From AP-15 sp963703745 (GTDB lineage Bacteria; Pseudomonadota; Alphaproteobacteria; ATCC43930; CGMCC-115725): a stretch of DNA of 64,000 bases. The stretch covers positions 620,001-684,000 of the forward strand of contig CAVPFL010000007.1 of assembly GCA_963703745.1 (NCBI GenBank). The letters are read 5' to 3'. Below are positions 55,179-64,000 of the stretch, one piece after another (within the stretch, counting starts at the first letter, position 1; every line of letters starts with the position of its first letter). The notes beneath the pieces are model-generated. The model made no database searches and was not told the origin of the DNA. It was given only the letters and a program-made list of their open reading frames with translations. Both the position numbers and the translations under genes were made by a program.

Positions 55179-56054
55179 ATGCTGCCGTCCGAGCGTCTTG
55201 ATTTTTCAGCCATCGGCCAGCGCCCAAACCTCGCCCTGCCGGACGGTGCCCGGTTGGTGGTTTGGGTGATTGTCAATGTCGAGGAATGGGATCCAACCCA
55301 GCCGATGCCGCGTACCGTACTGACCCCGCCGGCCGGCGGCGCCCCGATGCCCGACATCCCGAACTGGGCCTGGCACGAATACGGCAACCGGGTCGGGTTC
55401 TGGCGCATGCTCGAAGTGCTCGACCATCTCCGCATCCGCGCGGTCCTCGCGATCAACGGCTCGGCGATCCAGCGATACGAGCCGATTGCGCGCGCCGCCC
55501 GCGAACGCGGGTGGGAGTTCATCGGCCATGGCTTTACCCAGCAGAGCATGCAGAAGGTCGCCGAAGAGCGCCGCGACATCCGCAGGACCGCGACGGCGAT
55601 TGCCGACTTCACCGGCAGGCACCCGCGCGGCTGGCTCGGCCCCGGCCTGACCGAAACCTGGGAGACGCCGGACCTCCTGGTCGAGGAGGGGTTCGAATAC
55701 GTCTGCGACTGGGTGCTCGACGACCAGCCGGTGTGGCTAAGGACCCGCACCAGACCGATCGTCAATCTCCCCTATACGCAGGAATGCAACGATGTGGCGA
55801 TGATGCTGATCCAGCATCACAAGGCGAGCGAATACTACGATCGCGCTATCGACCAGTTCGCGCAGCTCTATCACGATGCTGCCCGATCCGCTCGGGTCAT
55901 GGCGCTGGTGGTGCACCCCTACATCATGGGGGCGCCGCATCGGCTCCGCTATTTTCGCGACGCGCTCGCCCATATCCGCGACCATTCGAATGTGCTGTTC
56001 TGGACCGGCGAAGAAATCCTCGATTGGTACCTGGCGCAACGCGGCGCGGGGTAA
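55179..56054 (+). CDS. polysaccharide-deacetylase-fold hydrolase 2
   Basis: This 291-residue paralog of the preceding protein shares the motif order: VVWVIVNVEEWD, NWAWHEYGNRVGFWRMLEVL, GWEFIGHGFTQQ, GWLGPGLTETWETPDLLVEE, LIQHHKASEY and LVVHPYIMGAPHRLRYF. The catalytic-site Glu/Asp of the first strand (EEWD) is present here, whereas copy 1 has EFWS, so this copy may be the more active hydrolase. ATG 55179 gives the family start; the ORF from 55131 lies inside copy 1. The two are likely co-transcribed. Confidence 0.84.
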   Translation: MLPSERLDFSAIGQRPNLALPDGARLVVWVIVNVEEWDPTQPMPRTVLTPPAGGAPMPDIPNWAWHEYGNRVGFWRMLEVLDHLRIRAVLAINGSAIQRYEPIARAARERGWEFIGHGFTQQSMQKVAEERRDIRRTATAIADFTGRHPRGWLGPGLTETWETPDLLVEEGFEYVCDWVLDDQPVWLRTRTRPIVNLPYTQECNDVAMMLIQHHKASEYYDRAIDQFAQLYHDAARSARVMALVVHPYIMGAPHRLRYFRDALAHIRDHSNVLFWTGEEILDWYLAQRGAG

Positions 56055-56124
56055 CTAGGTCGTGCTCATAAAATCGCGCCCGATGCGGGCGGCTCCTTCC
56101 AGGCCCGCGAGGGCTGCAGGTGAG

Positions 56125-58783
56125 TCAGTCAAGGGCCGTTCGAGCCCGCGTAGCCGACCAGCAAATGGTCAGTAATCCAGACGCCCTCGGCGTCTGGATG
56201 ACGGAACTGGATTCGAACAGCTTTCTTGACGGTTTGTGGCTGCCCCTTGAATTCCCAAAACAAATAGTTTCCCCCATTTTGGCTTCCATAGCGGTTATCC
56301 ACTCGAGCTGAATCGCGTCGTGCAGCCTGCCCGCGACTATATAAACTTGCGTCAGGCCGCATTTCGCTAGCGCATCGATCTCGTCCAGACAGAACGTTGA
56401 CGCAATCTTGGCCGCCTCGCGACAATGTTCAGTCGCCACCCCGGGCCGCCCCCCTGAGGTGCTTTGCAAGAAACCCATCCAATAATGCCAGTTGGCGCGA
56501 CGCGGCGGATCGCCGGTCTGCTCGATAATGTCGCGAGTTTCTTCGAGCGCCTGGATATGTTCGGCGTATCGCCCAAGGGCGTATTTGACTCGGCCTGCTT
56601 GAGAACGGCGTCGATGCGACGCGGGCGGTTAGGCTCCGTGTCTGGCATTGAATCGAGGCAATGGAGGGCGTCGTCGAAGTAAGTCAGCGCCTCACTATTG
56701 GCCCAATGACGTTGCGTTTTTTCTGCCGCGAGTATCGTGCAATCGACCGCCTTCTCGGGCTCGTCGCTGCGATCGAAGTGATGAGCCAGCATTTCTGCGA
56801 CTTCGTCGGTACGGCTGGCGAACAGATTTTCGAGCGCGTGTCCGACGGCGCCGTGACAGCTGCGGCGATGCCGCTCGAGCAGGCTTTCATAGACCGTCTC
56901 CTGCGTCAGCGCATGCCTAAAGACATATACGGCCCCTTCCGGCTCGATGCGCTCGTAGACGAAGTCGAGGCGGCTCAACTCGCGCAGGTGGCTCAAGAGG
57001 AAGTGACGCTCGCCGCATATCGCGCGCAGCAGCAGGAAAGGAACTTCTCGGCCGATCACCGCAGCCGTCTGAAGAAGTTGTTTCGTTTCCTCCGGCAGTC
57101 GATCGGTTTTGGCCATCACGACATCGTGGATCGTGTCCGGAACCATCAGGACCGATCGAAGGTCCCGCGCCTCGCCCGCGTGCAGCGCGAGCTGCTCGAG
57201 GAAGAGTGGGTTGCCGTCGGCCTTGGCAACAATTTCCTCGGTTACCTGGTCAGCGACGCGCTCAGCACGAACCACCGAGCGAACCACGCGAAGGCTGTCC
57301 TCGCGGCTTAGCGGGTTTAATGGAATTTGCCCGGCATAGGATTTGTCCAACCACGGAGGGTGGTAGCCTGGGCGATAGGCGGCGAGCAGAAAGATCGGCG
57401 CCCCGGACACATCCTCTGCCAGGATCCCGAGCAGCTCTTTCGATGCTTTGTCGACCCAGTGGAGATCCTCGAGCACTAAAATCAGAGAACGGTGCCTGCT
57501 GCAGCGAATACTGAGCCGACGAAAGACCTCGAAAATCTTCGCTTTGACCGCTTCCGGGTTCGACAGCTCGGGCGAACCGGCAACGTCCTCGATCCCCAAG
57601 AGGTGAAGAAGGAGGGTCCGTCCTGGTCGGGATCCAGTCCCGCCTCCTGCAGCCTCGAACGGACCTTCTCGGCGATCGCGTCGGGCGTGTCCGTCTCGAC
57701 GATACCGCAATGGCTGCGCAGGAGGTCGATGACAAGCAAATACGGGATCGAAGTACCGTAAGAGAGACACCTCCCCTCGACCCAGGTCACGCTTTCGGCC
57801 GCGAGCTGCTGGTGGAATTCGGCAAGCAGCCGGGACTTGCCGATACCGGGCTCACCGGCTACGCCGATCGCCTGACCATGGCCGTTTTTGACCTGCCGAA
57901 GAAAATCGTTCAGAACGGCAAGCTCGTTGTCGCGTCCGACGAATATCGTCTTGTGAGCCGATGTCGCCTCGTCGAGTGCGGAGCGCCGATGCGACACCGC
58001 GAGCAGTCGATAGGCCAAGATCAACTCGGCTTTGCCCTCGAGGGTGACGGGCCCGAGCGGATCGACGCGCGCGTAACCTTGCGGCGAGACGCGCGTCGCC
58101 TCGCTTAGCAGGATCTCCCCCGGTTCGGCCATCTGCTGAAGCCGGGCCGCAACATTGGCCGCATCGCCAATCACCGTGCGATCCAACGGCAAGCTGTCGC
58201 CAATCGGGCCAAAAACGACGGGCCCGGTGTGGATACCAATGGGCAGGGGCAGCTTCAGTCGGTCGGGATCTGCTGTCTCACCGCCGCCGTCGAGCGCGGA
58301 TCGTATGGCGACAGCCGCCAACAGAGCGCGCCTTACATGGTCCTCGTAAGTGAGGGGAGCGCCGAAAAGGGCCAAAAACCCATCACCGGTAAATTGCGGC
58401 GCCGTGCCGCCATAGCGCTGCACCTCGGCAAGACTCGCCTCCAGAAACGCAGCGACGAGATCGCGCATCGCCTCGGCCCCGAGACGTTCGGTCAGCGGCG
58501 TGGAGCCAACGATGTCGCAGACCAGCACCGTGACCTGCTTCATTTCGGCGGCGAGCGTGCCCCGTGGCGCCAAGGTCGTAACAGGCTGGGGCATGTACGG
58601 TTCGATCGTAACGGAATCGTGCAGCCCAGGTCTGTTGACCGGCGCCCCGCACCCGCCGCAGAACCGGTTTTCAAGAGGGTTGGCGGCGCCGCACGACGGA
58701 CATGCAGCCAGCAGCGGCGCGCCGCACCCGCCGCAGAACTTCATCCCGGCAAGGTTGTCGGCGTGGCACCGAGAGCATCGCAT
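56125..58783 (-). pseudogene. zinc-ribbon adenylate cyclase / AAA ATPase regulator, broken
   Basis: This would be a protein of about 885 residues. It has two zinc ribbons (CSRCHAD with FCGGCG, twice), a class III cyclase domain (VTVLVCDIVGSTPLTERLGA, GDGFLALFGAP, GDAANVAARLQQ), an AAA/STAND ATPase (Walker A GEPGIGKS; ILVLEDLHWVD) and TPR-like repeats. It is split by two one-base deletions: near 57610 (DGPSFF versus LLLHLLGIEDVAG) and at 56587-56591 (AES versus VKYALGRYAEHIQ). The C-terminus ends early, as relatives have many more TPRs. ATG 58783 has GGAGG 8 bases before. Confidence 0.82.
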
Positions 58784-59065
58784 TCCGGGCCTCCGCAGGG
58801 TAACGCCGGATGTACCGCAAGAATTAAGCCTAATTCCAGGCTTTACCAGAGAGTCAAGATTGCCAAGCTACCGGCCAGCCCTACTCAACCTTGCCGTCCC
58901 GCGCGAAGTGGCGAAGGTCCCCACAGCGCTACGCGAAGCGGCGACCCGGGGTCTCAGGGAACATAAATTTCTTATGTCCAGTGTGACGGACCTCACACTA
59001 CCGCTCTTCGCCCGGTGATATCCCCGCGCGCCATCGAGTGGTTTTATCACGTCGGGGAGATCGCC

Positions 59066-59272
59066 GTGACCAACCGCAAGCCGACATTTGTCCGCTGGGC
59101 GGAGGAAGCCGAAGCCAAGCAGGTATGTGAGTGGGCCGGGCTCGAACAGGCATGCGACCGGCCGGACATTGAGAGCGAGCGCTCGCGTGGGCCGGGCGAC
59201 CGACCGTCCTTCCTTCGCCGGCTGCGCGGCTTGTTCGGAAGCCAAATCGCGCAGATTGAGCGAGACGGTTAA
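59066..59272 (+). CDS. small hypothetical protein
   Basis: This 68-residue protein starts with GTG (MTNRKPTFVRWAEEAEAKQV) preceded by GGGGAG. It is charged and mostly helical, with one Cys (QVCEWAGL and LEQACDRP hold two in total). It ends in a basic amphipathic segment (FLRRLRGLFGSQIAQIERDG). An ATG-started reading from 59015 is possible but less natural. It precedes the Crp/Fnr regulator gene. No family recognised. Confidence 0.42.
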   Translation: MTNRKPTFVRWAEEAEAKQVCEWAGLEQACDRPDIESERSRGPGDRPSFLRRLRGLFGSQIAQIERDG

Positions 59273-59409
59273 CAATAACCGAGTCTATCATGAGAGCCGG
59301 GTGGACGCGACGGCCGCAAGCGGGCGAGCCGGTGCGTTCGTTCGAGGGCGAGAACGACGGCCCGGACATCCCCTGTTCGCGGGGTCGTTGCTGCTTGACG
59401 AGGACTGTC

Positions 59410-60120
59410 ATGACCGGCCCGACATACGAGGAAAAGAGGCTGATATTCGAGCGCCATTTCCTGCTCGGAAAATTGAGCGGCGATGAGATCGACACCCTAT
59501 TGCATTTCGCACGGGTGGAGCGATACCGCGCCGGTGAGGAAGTTTTCTCCAAAGGCTCGCCAGGGCAAAGCATGATGGCAGTATTGCGCGGGCAGCTTAA
59601 GATGACTTCGGTTTCTTCCGACGGAAGAGAAATCGTCTTCAGGATCATGTATCCCGATGATTGCTTCGGCGAGATTGCCTTGCTCGATGGCGAGGAGCGG
59701 TCTGCTGACGCGGTTGCAATGACCGACTGCGAGCTCTTGGTATTGAACCGCCGGGACTTCATGCCGATCCTGCAAAAGCGCGCTGATATTTGCCTGATCC
59801 TATTGAGAATTCTGTGCCAACGGCTGCGCCAGACGACCGAGCAGGTCGAGGACGTGCTGTTTCGACATCTCGAGTCGCGGATCGCTAAACAACTGCTGCA
59901 CCTCGCCGAAAGCGCCAGCCTGCACAGCGTCCAGGGCTTAGCTGTCGATCTTCACCTTTCGCAACGAGAGCTCGGTAATTTCGCGGGCTGCAGCCGGGAG
60001 AGCGTTAATAAAACCCTGCAGACTTGGCATCGGGCAGGCATCATCACGCTCAGCAAAGGCTCGATCGTGATCAACGATATCGCGGCGATCAGGCGGCTGG
60101 CGGCGATCCCCAGCTTCTGA
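59410..60120 (+). CDS. Crp/Fnr-family transcriptional regulator
   Basis: This 236-residue regulator has an N-terminal cyclic-nucleotide-binding beta barrel (YRAGEEVFSKGSPGQSMMAV, DCFGEIALLDGEERSADAVA), a dimerisation helix and a C-terminal winged helix with the recognition motif LSQRELGNFAGCSRESVNKT. The FGEIALLDG segment resembles the phosphate-binding cassette of cAMP-binding members. No N-terminal Cys cluster for an Fe-S centre is present. ATG 59410 is preferred over a longer reading from 59290. Its targets are unknown; two adenylate cyclase genes, one broken, lie in the window. Confidence 0.88.
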   Translation: MTGPTYEEKRLIFERHFLLGKLSGDEIDTLLHFARVERYRAGEEVFSKGSPGQSMMAVLRGQLKMTSVSSDGREIVFRIMYPDDCFGEIALLDGEERSADAVAMTDCELLVLNRRDFMPILQKRADICLILLRILCQRLRQTTEQVEDVLFRHLESRIAKQLLHLAESASLHSVQGLAVDLHLSQRELGNFAGCSRESVNKTLQTWHRAGIITLSKGSIVINDIAAIRRLAAIPSF

Positions 60121-60176
60121 TCCGGCAAACCGCCGCCCCATATAGGGGATATCTGCAACCACCGCGCGGTGCCCTG

Positions 60177-61193
60177 ATGGCGTTCGCTGCCCCGCGGCCG
60201 GAAACCTGGATCAGGACGACCTCGGCCGGGCTCTACTGCGAGCCCGGCGACTTTCACATCGACCCCGCCCGCCCGGTGCCGCGCGCAGTAATCACCCACG
60301 GACATGGTGATCACGCCCGGTCCGGCAACGACCGGGTGCTCGCCACTTCGGGCACGATCGCGATTATGCAAGAGCGTTACGGCGAGGCGGCCGGCGGCTC
60401 ACTGCAGACCCTCGGCTATGGCGAGACCGTCGCGGTAGGCGATGTAGCTGTGCGGCTGGTGCCGGCCGGCCATGTGCTCGGCAGCGCCCAGATCGTGCTC
60501 GAATACCGCGGCAGCAGGGTGGTTGTCTCCGGCGACTACAAGCGCCGGCCGGACCCGACCTGTGCGCCGTTCGAACCCTGCAAATGCGATGTCTTCATCA
60601 CGGAAGCGACCTTTGGGCTGCCGGTGTTCCGTCATCCGCCGGACACTCAGGAGATCGACAAACTGCTGCATTCGCTAGCCCTCTTTCCCGAACGTTGCCA
60701 TCTTGTCGGGGTCTATGCGCTCGGCAAGTGCCAGCGGGTGCTGGCATTGCTGCGGCGGGCGGGATACCAGCAGCCGGTGTATATGCACGGTGCGCTAATT
60801 AAGCTGACCGAGCTTTATGAAAGCCTCGGTGTTCCGCTTGGTCCCGTGCTGCCTCTGTCCGGGGTCACCCGCGAGGCGCTCAAGGGCCGCGTTGTGTTGG
60901 CGCCGCCCTCCGCCACCACCGACACGTGGTCGCGGCGGCTGCCCGAGCCGCTTGTCGCGATGGCCTCGGGCTGGATGCGGGTGCGCCAGCGCGCCAAGGC
61001 GCGGGGAGTCGAGCTGCCGCTGGTGATTTCCGATCACGCCGATTGGAACGAGCTGACCGTGACCATCGGCGAGGTCGCGGCTGAGGAAATCTGGGTCACG
61101 CACGGTCGCGAAGAGGCGCTTGTCCACTATGCGACAAAAAAAGGCCACCGCGCCTTCGCACTCGGACTCGTCGGCTTCGAGGAGGATGAGTGA
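60177..61193 (+). CDS. ligase-associated DNA exonuclease (MBL/beta-CASP)
   Basis: This 338-residue metallo-beta-lactamase-fold nuclease resembles the ligase-associated exonuclease family. It has the metal motif AVITHGHGDHARSG, VPAGHVLGSAQIV, VVSGDYKRRPDPTCAPFEP and later ligands in PLVISDHADWNE and WVTHGREEALVHY. It probably trims DNA ends in repair. It overlaps the DNA ligase gene by 4 bases (GTGA), a strong functional link. The ATG at 60177 lacks a clear ribosome-binding site; the longer reading from 60024 lies inside the regulator gene. Confidence 0.87.
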   Translation: MAFAAPRPETWIRTTSAGLYCEPGDFHIDPARPVPRAVITHGHGDHARSGNDRVLATSGTIAIMQERYGEAAGGSLQTLGYGETVAVGDVAVRLVPAGHVLGSAQIVLEYRGSRVVVSGDYKRRPDPTCAPFEPCKCDVFITEATFGLPVFRHPPDTQEIDKLLHSLALFPERCHLVGVYALGKCQRVLALLRRAGYQQPVYMHGALIKLTELYESLGVPLGPVLPLSGVTREALKGRVVLAPPSATTDTWSRRLPEPLVAMASGWMRVRQRAKARGVELPLVISDHADWNELTVTIGEVAAEEIWVTHGREEALVHYATKKGHRAFALGLVGFEEDE

Positions 61194-62758
61194 ACCGCTT
61201 CGCGGCACTCCTCGATGCGCTGCTATTTACCCCTTCGCGCAACGGCAAATTGCGGCTGATGCGGGAGTACTTCGCCGGCGTCCCTGATCCTGAACGGGGC
61301 TGGGCGCTGGCAGCATTGACCGGTGAGCTGGTGTTCGACGCCGCGAAACCGAATCAGGTGCGGGCGCTTGCCGCGGCGCGCGTCGATCCCGAGCTCCTGG
61401 AGTGGTCCTATGATTTCGTCGGCGATCTCGCCGAGACTGTGTCGCTGATCTGGCCTGAGACCGCTGGCGGCGCGGACCGTGTGCCGAATCTCGGCGAGAT
61501 TGTCGAGCAGCTCAAAGGAACGAGCCGCGGCGAGGTCGGGCGCCTGCTGGAACCGTGGCTCGATTCGCTCGACGCGACCGGACGGTGGGCGCTCCTCAAG
61601 CTCGTCACCGGCAGTCTGCGGATTGGCGTCTCGGCACGGCTCGCCAAAACCGCGCTCGCTGAGTGGGGCGGGGTCGAGGTCGATCGCATCGAAGAGATCT
61701 GGCATGGGCTGGCGCCTCCTTACCAACCTTTGTTCGACTGGCTCGAGGGCCGCCGTCCGGCACCGCGGACTGGCGATCTGCCGAACTTCTGCCCGCTGAT
61801 GCTGGCCCAGCCGCTCGAAGATTGCGACATCGAGGGCCTCGACCCATGCGATTACCTCGCCGAGTGGAAATGGGACGGCATCCGCGTTCAATTGGTCGCT
61901 CGCGGAACCAAAAGGCGGCTCTACTCGCGCTCGGGGGACGAGATCGGCGCCGCCTTTCCGGACGTTCTCGCGGCAATGCCGGCCGAGGTTACTCTCGACG
62001 GGGAGCTGCTCGTCTTGCGCGGCGGCGAGGTGGCCTCGTTCAATGAGCTACAGCAGCGGCTCAACCGCAAGACCCCTAACCCCAAGCTCGTACGCGACTT
62101 TCCGGCGGCGGTCCGGCTTTACGACATCCTCCGCGATGGCGCACAAGATCTGCGCGGTCTGCCATTTGCCGAACGCCGGCGCCGGCTCGAAGCGTGGTAC
62201 GCACTGGAGCCACGCCCGGCGCTTGATCTGTCGCCGCTAGTACCGTTTGCCAGCTGGGCGGAATTGCGCGAGTTGCGCGACGGCGCACGCGAGCGCGGCA
62301 TCGAAGGGCTCATGCTCAAGCGCGTGGATTCGACTTATGTTTCAGGCCGACCAAAGGGTCCGTGGTTCAAGTGGAAGCGCGGCGCGCTGACCCTTGACAC
62401 CGTGTTGATGTATGCCCAGCGCGGTCACGGCAAGCGCTCTTCGTTTTATTCCGACTATACCTTCGGGGCTTGGCGCGACGGCGAGCTGGTGCCGGTCGGC
62501 AAGGCCTATTCGGGGTTCACCGACGAAGAATTACGCCGCCTCGACCGCTGGGTGCGCAACCACACCGTGCAGCGTTGGGGACCGGTGCGCGAGGTCGCAC
62601 CCGAGATTGTCCTCGAAATCGCATTCGACAGCGTGCACCGTTCGACCCGCCACAAATCGGGACTGGCGATGCGCTTTCCGCGCATCCACCGCATCCGCTG
62701 GGACAAACCCGTCCGCGAAGCTGACGGGATCGAGGCGCTCGAAAAGCTGCTGAGGTGA
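61190..62758 (+). CDS. ATP-dependent DNA ligase
   Basis: This 522-residue ligase has a helical N-terminal domain (LDALLFTPSRNGKLRLMREY), a nucleotidyl-transferase core with the active-site Lys in EWKWDGIRVQLV, VTLDGELLVLRG, IEGLMLKRVDS and WFKWKRGALT, and a C-terminal OB domain ending RIRWDKPVREADGIEALEKL. This is the bacterial 'ligase-associated' type, which is found with an exonuclease, a DEXH helicase and a phosphoesterase in a repair set. Only the exonuclease is present here. It starts with GTG overlapping that gene. Confidence 0.92.
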   Translation: MNRFAALLDALLFTPSRNGKLRLMREYFAGVPDPERGWALAALTGELVFDAAKPNQVRALAAARVDPELLEWSYDFVGDLAETVSLIWPETAGGADRVPNLGEIVEQLKGTSRGEVGRLLEPWLDSLDATGRWALLKLVTGSLRIGVSARLAKTALAEWGGVEVDRIEEIWHGLAPPYQPLFDWLEGRRPAPRTGDLPNFCPLMLAQPLEDCDIEGLDPCDYLAEWKWDGIRVQLVARGTKRRLYSRSGDEIGAAFPDVLAAMPAEVTLDGELLVLRGGEVASFNELQQRLNRKTPNPKLVRDFPAAVRLYDILRDGAQDLRGLPFAERRRRLEAWYALEPRPALDLSPLVPFASWAELRELRDGARERGIEGLMLKRVDSTYVSGRPKGPWFKWKRGALTLDTVLMYAQRGHGKRSSFYSDYTFGAWRDGELVPVGKAYSGFTDEELRRLDRWVRNHTVQRWGPVREVAPEIVLEIAFDSVHRSTRHKSGLAMRFPRIHRIRWDKPVREADGIEALEKLLR

Positions 62759-62842
62759 TCGCCGCCTACCCCTCGGATTTCCCACGCCCGCGCCGTTACA
62801 TACGTCACCTCGCAGCTCGGTCTTCCCGCGGCGCGTGCATCG

Positions 62843-62995
62843 TTAATCAACATATTCGCAAGACACGCAAACCCGGTGCTCGGCCGTGATCGCGACCCGC
62901 GCCACGCCCTTGGGGATTTGCTGATTTGGCCGCACCGGCGGGGCCTCCTGGCCAAAAGTGTTTCTTCCGATGGCGTCGCGATTTTCCCTTTGCAT
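62843..62995 (-). CDS. possible 50-residue protein
   Basis: A short frame begins MQRENRDAIGRNTFGQEAPP and ends AEHRVCVSCEYVD, with a CxxC at the end and protein-like composition (IPKGVARVAITAEHRV). It has no strong ribosome-binding site. It could be a small metal-binding protein or a gene remnant. Confidence 0.33.
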   Translation of the reverse strand: MQRENRDAIGRNTFGQEAPPVRPNQQIPKGVARVAITAEHRVCVSCEYVD

Positions 62996-63024
62996 GTTGG
63001 GTAAATTTGCATTAAACTTAATAC

Positions 63025-63046
63025 GTTAACGATTTGTTAACGATTT
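63025..63046 (+). repeat. 11-bp tandem repeat
   Basis: GTTAACGATTT occurs twice head-to-tail in an AT-rich patch about 300 bases upstream of the secreted-protein gene. It could be a regulator or replication-protein site; there is no direct evidence. Confidence 0.55.
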
Positions 63047-63345
63047 CGTCGTGCCGGACGAAGCGAGTGGAGGGTTTATGCCCGGTCTGTGCACGATCTG
63101 CGAATCATGTCTCGGCTCGACGGCTCGACCCCCCGTCAAATGGCACCCTACGGCTTCGCGTACCATCAGTAGTTGCAAGCGGACGTCGCAGGTGCCGGTT
63201 GCCTCAGTGCTGATGCACCAGCTTGCGGCAACGAACGCCGCAAATCCTCCGAGGGTTGGTCCGCGGCGAACTTCATCCAGCATATCAACCGTTGGTAGGC
63301 ACCGTGATGCACGACTGTCGACATCTTCCTTATGGAGGTTTTGAA

Positions 63346-64000
63346 ATGAAGCCCATTACCAGCGCCGCCGCACGCGCGCTTCTGTCCGTTCCCGCCCTCG
63401 ATGATTTTGATCATCGCCGCCCGTCACCGCGGGGGCCCTGCAAGTTTCGGATCCTCGTCGCAACGAAGCTCGTCGCTGCCGCGGCCGTCATCGCGATCTT
63501 CGCCTCGGTGGCATCCGCCGAAGAGATCGACCTCGGACCCAGCGGGAACCTGTCAGCCTACTACGAAATATCGAGCCTTGGCACGGGCGGGTTACAGGTC
63601 AATGCCCCCAATACGATGAGCGGTCAAGCTTTCTTTAGCGGCAATCCGGCAGGAGAGTGGATGCTTGGCCCCACCTCATGGACGACCGGCTCGGTGGTGA
63701 TGGTGACGGGATTGCCGAACAGTTTCAACGCTGTCCCACCGGCAACCGAGTCTCTGGATATCGACAACACGATCTCGGGCACGATCAATTTCGCGACCAT
63801 CATCGATGACCCGGCGGGGCTGACCCCCCTGTTAACGGGGACGTTCGACTATACCACCGACCCATTCGGTGACCCCGACATCATAGCCGCATTTGGTGCC
63901 AGCGGGATGGTGCCAATTACTCTAGCGCTGCGGAACGAAGAATCCGGAACCACGCTTACAGATATCGCCGGTATGCCAGAATCTCCACTTGGCACGACCG
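63346..64000 (+). CDS. secreted protein, 5' part only
   Basis: The frame is open from an ATG at 63346 (GGAGG 7 bases upstream) to the window end, about 218 codons. A charged N-terminus is followed by a hydrophobic export signal (LVAAAAVIAIFASVASA) at about residues 35-56. The mature part is rich in Gly, Thr, Ser and Asp with alternating hydrophobics (ISGTINFATIIDDPAGL, TLLTGTFDY-like segments), suggesting an extracellular beta-rich domain. Such proteins often end in a sorting signal (for example PEP-CTERM), but the C-terminus is outside the window. Confidence 0.72.
   Translation, partial: MKPITSAAARALLSVPALDDFDHRRPSPRGPCKFRILVATKLVAAAAVIAIFASVASAEEIDLGPSGNLSAYYEISSLGTGGLQVNAPNTMSGQAFFSGNPAGEWMLGPTSWTTGSVVMVTGLPNSFNAVPPATESLDIDNTISGTINFATIIDDPAGLTPLLTGTFDYTTDPFGDPDIIAAFGASGMVPITLALRNEESGTTLTDIAGMPESPLGTT

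Larger units (their letters stand above)
62759..63345. other. intergenic region before truncated secreted-protein gene
   Basis: This 587-base region has one possible small gene (62843-62995) and an AT-rich patch with an 11-bp tandem repeat at 63025-63046 that may belong to a promoter. Longer open frames on either strand between 63026 and 63344 look like chance. Confidence 0.5.

Noticed and set aside
63026..63344. Overlapping small frames on both strands
   Set aside because: There is no ribosome-binding site, the composition is poor, and they overlap each other. The region is better read as upstream sequence of the gene at 63346.

Overview
The window is a high-GC, gene-dense stretch of a bacterial chromosome, most likely from a free-living, metabolically versatile alphaproteobacterium (Hyphomicrobiales- or Rhodospirillales-like). 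The reasons are the rne / mrcA / prfB neighbourhood, RNase E with a large acidic insertion in its S1 region, GGAAC-N16-(C/T)GTT promoters of the alphaproteobacterial general stress (EcfG) type, and the mix of soil-type catabolic genes. No tRNA, rRNA, CRISPR array or prophage was seen.

Layout. 1-1.6 kb: small secreted envelope proteins, two of them behind an EcfG-type promoter. 1.6-9.2 kb: catabolic genes (aldo/keto reductase, a ring-hydroxylating dioxygenase with an intact beta but a gutted alpha subunit, a luciferase-like monooxygenase, an amidase/deacetylase pair, a GFA-fold protein). 9.3-17.4 kb: a signalling island. An ECF sigma factor gene converges on a six-gene operon of rsbR, rsbS, rsbT, an RsbT-like/SpoIIE-type phosphatase fusion, an RsbT-like/histidine kinase/double-receiver fusion and a second hybrid kinase; a single-domain response regulator diverges from it. 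This stressosome-to-phosphorelay module, with RsbT-type ATPase folds in three consecutive genes, is the most interesting system here. 17.7-24.6 kb: an HlyD/FUSC efflux pair, a class III adenylate cyclase with TPRs, a YHS protein, and a dehydrogenase/gluconolactonase pair. The cyclase and dehydrogenase genes share the same promoter-leader sequence, and that leader argues for a CTG start on the cyclase.

25.9-28.5 kb: a complete IS66-family insertion (13-bp inverted ends, 8-bp target duplication) with a frameshifted transposase gene. It landed exactly between the ribosome-binding site and the start codon of a small secreted-protein gene. 29-36 kb: catabolic genes (HpcH/HpaI aldolase, hydroxyacid dehydrogenase, Cys-nucleophile hydrolase plus a degenerate copy of its tail, SDR, HD-domain protein, dihydroxyphthalate-decarboxylase-like protein, maleylacetoacetate isomerase-like GST). 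35.7-45.8 kb: housekeeping (DsbA-like, M48 protease, RNase E, PBP1A, and RF2 with its programmed +1 frameshift). 45.7-56 kb: an LplT-like transporter, CoA transferases, a PLP enzyme, nicotinamidase, an RRM protein and two tandem polysaccharide-deacetylase-like proteins. 56-64 kb: a broken adenylate cyclase/AAA regulator, a Crp/Fnr regulator, a DNA exonuclease/ATP-dependent ligase pair, and the start of a secreted protein that runs off the window.

Several genes are broken by deletions or single-base indels: the Rieske alpha subunit, a second luciferase-like gene, the cyclase/AAA gene, IS66 tnpC and the hydrolase tail. This suggests either real decay of accessory catabolic functions or residual indel errors in the assembly. 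All assignments rest on reading the sequence; no database search was run.
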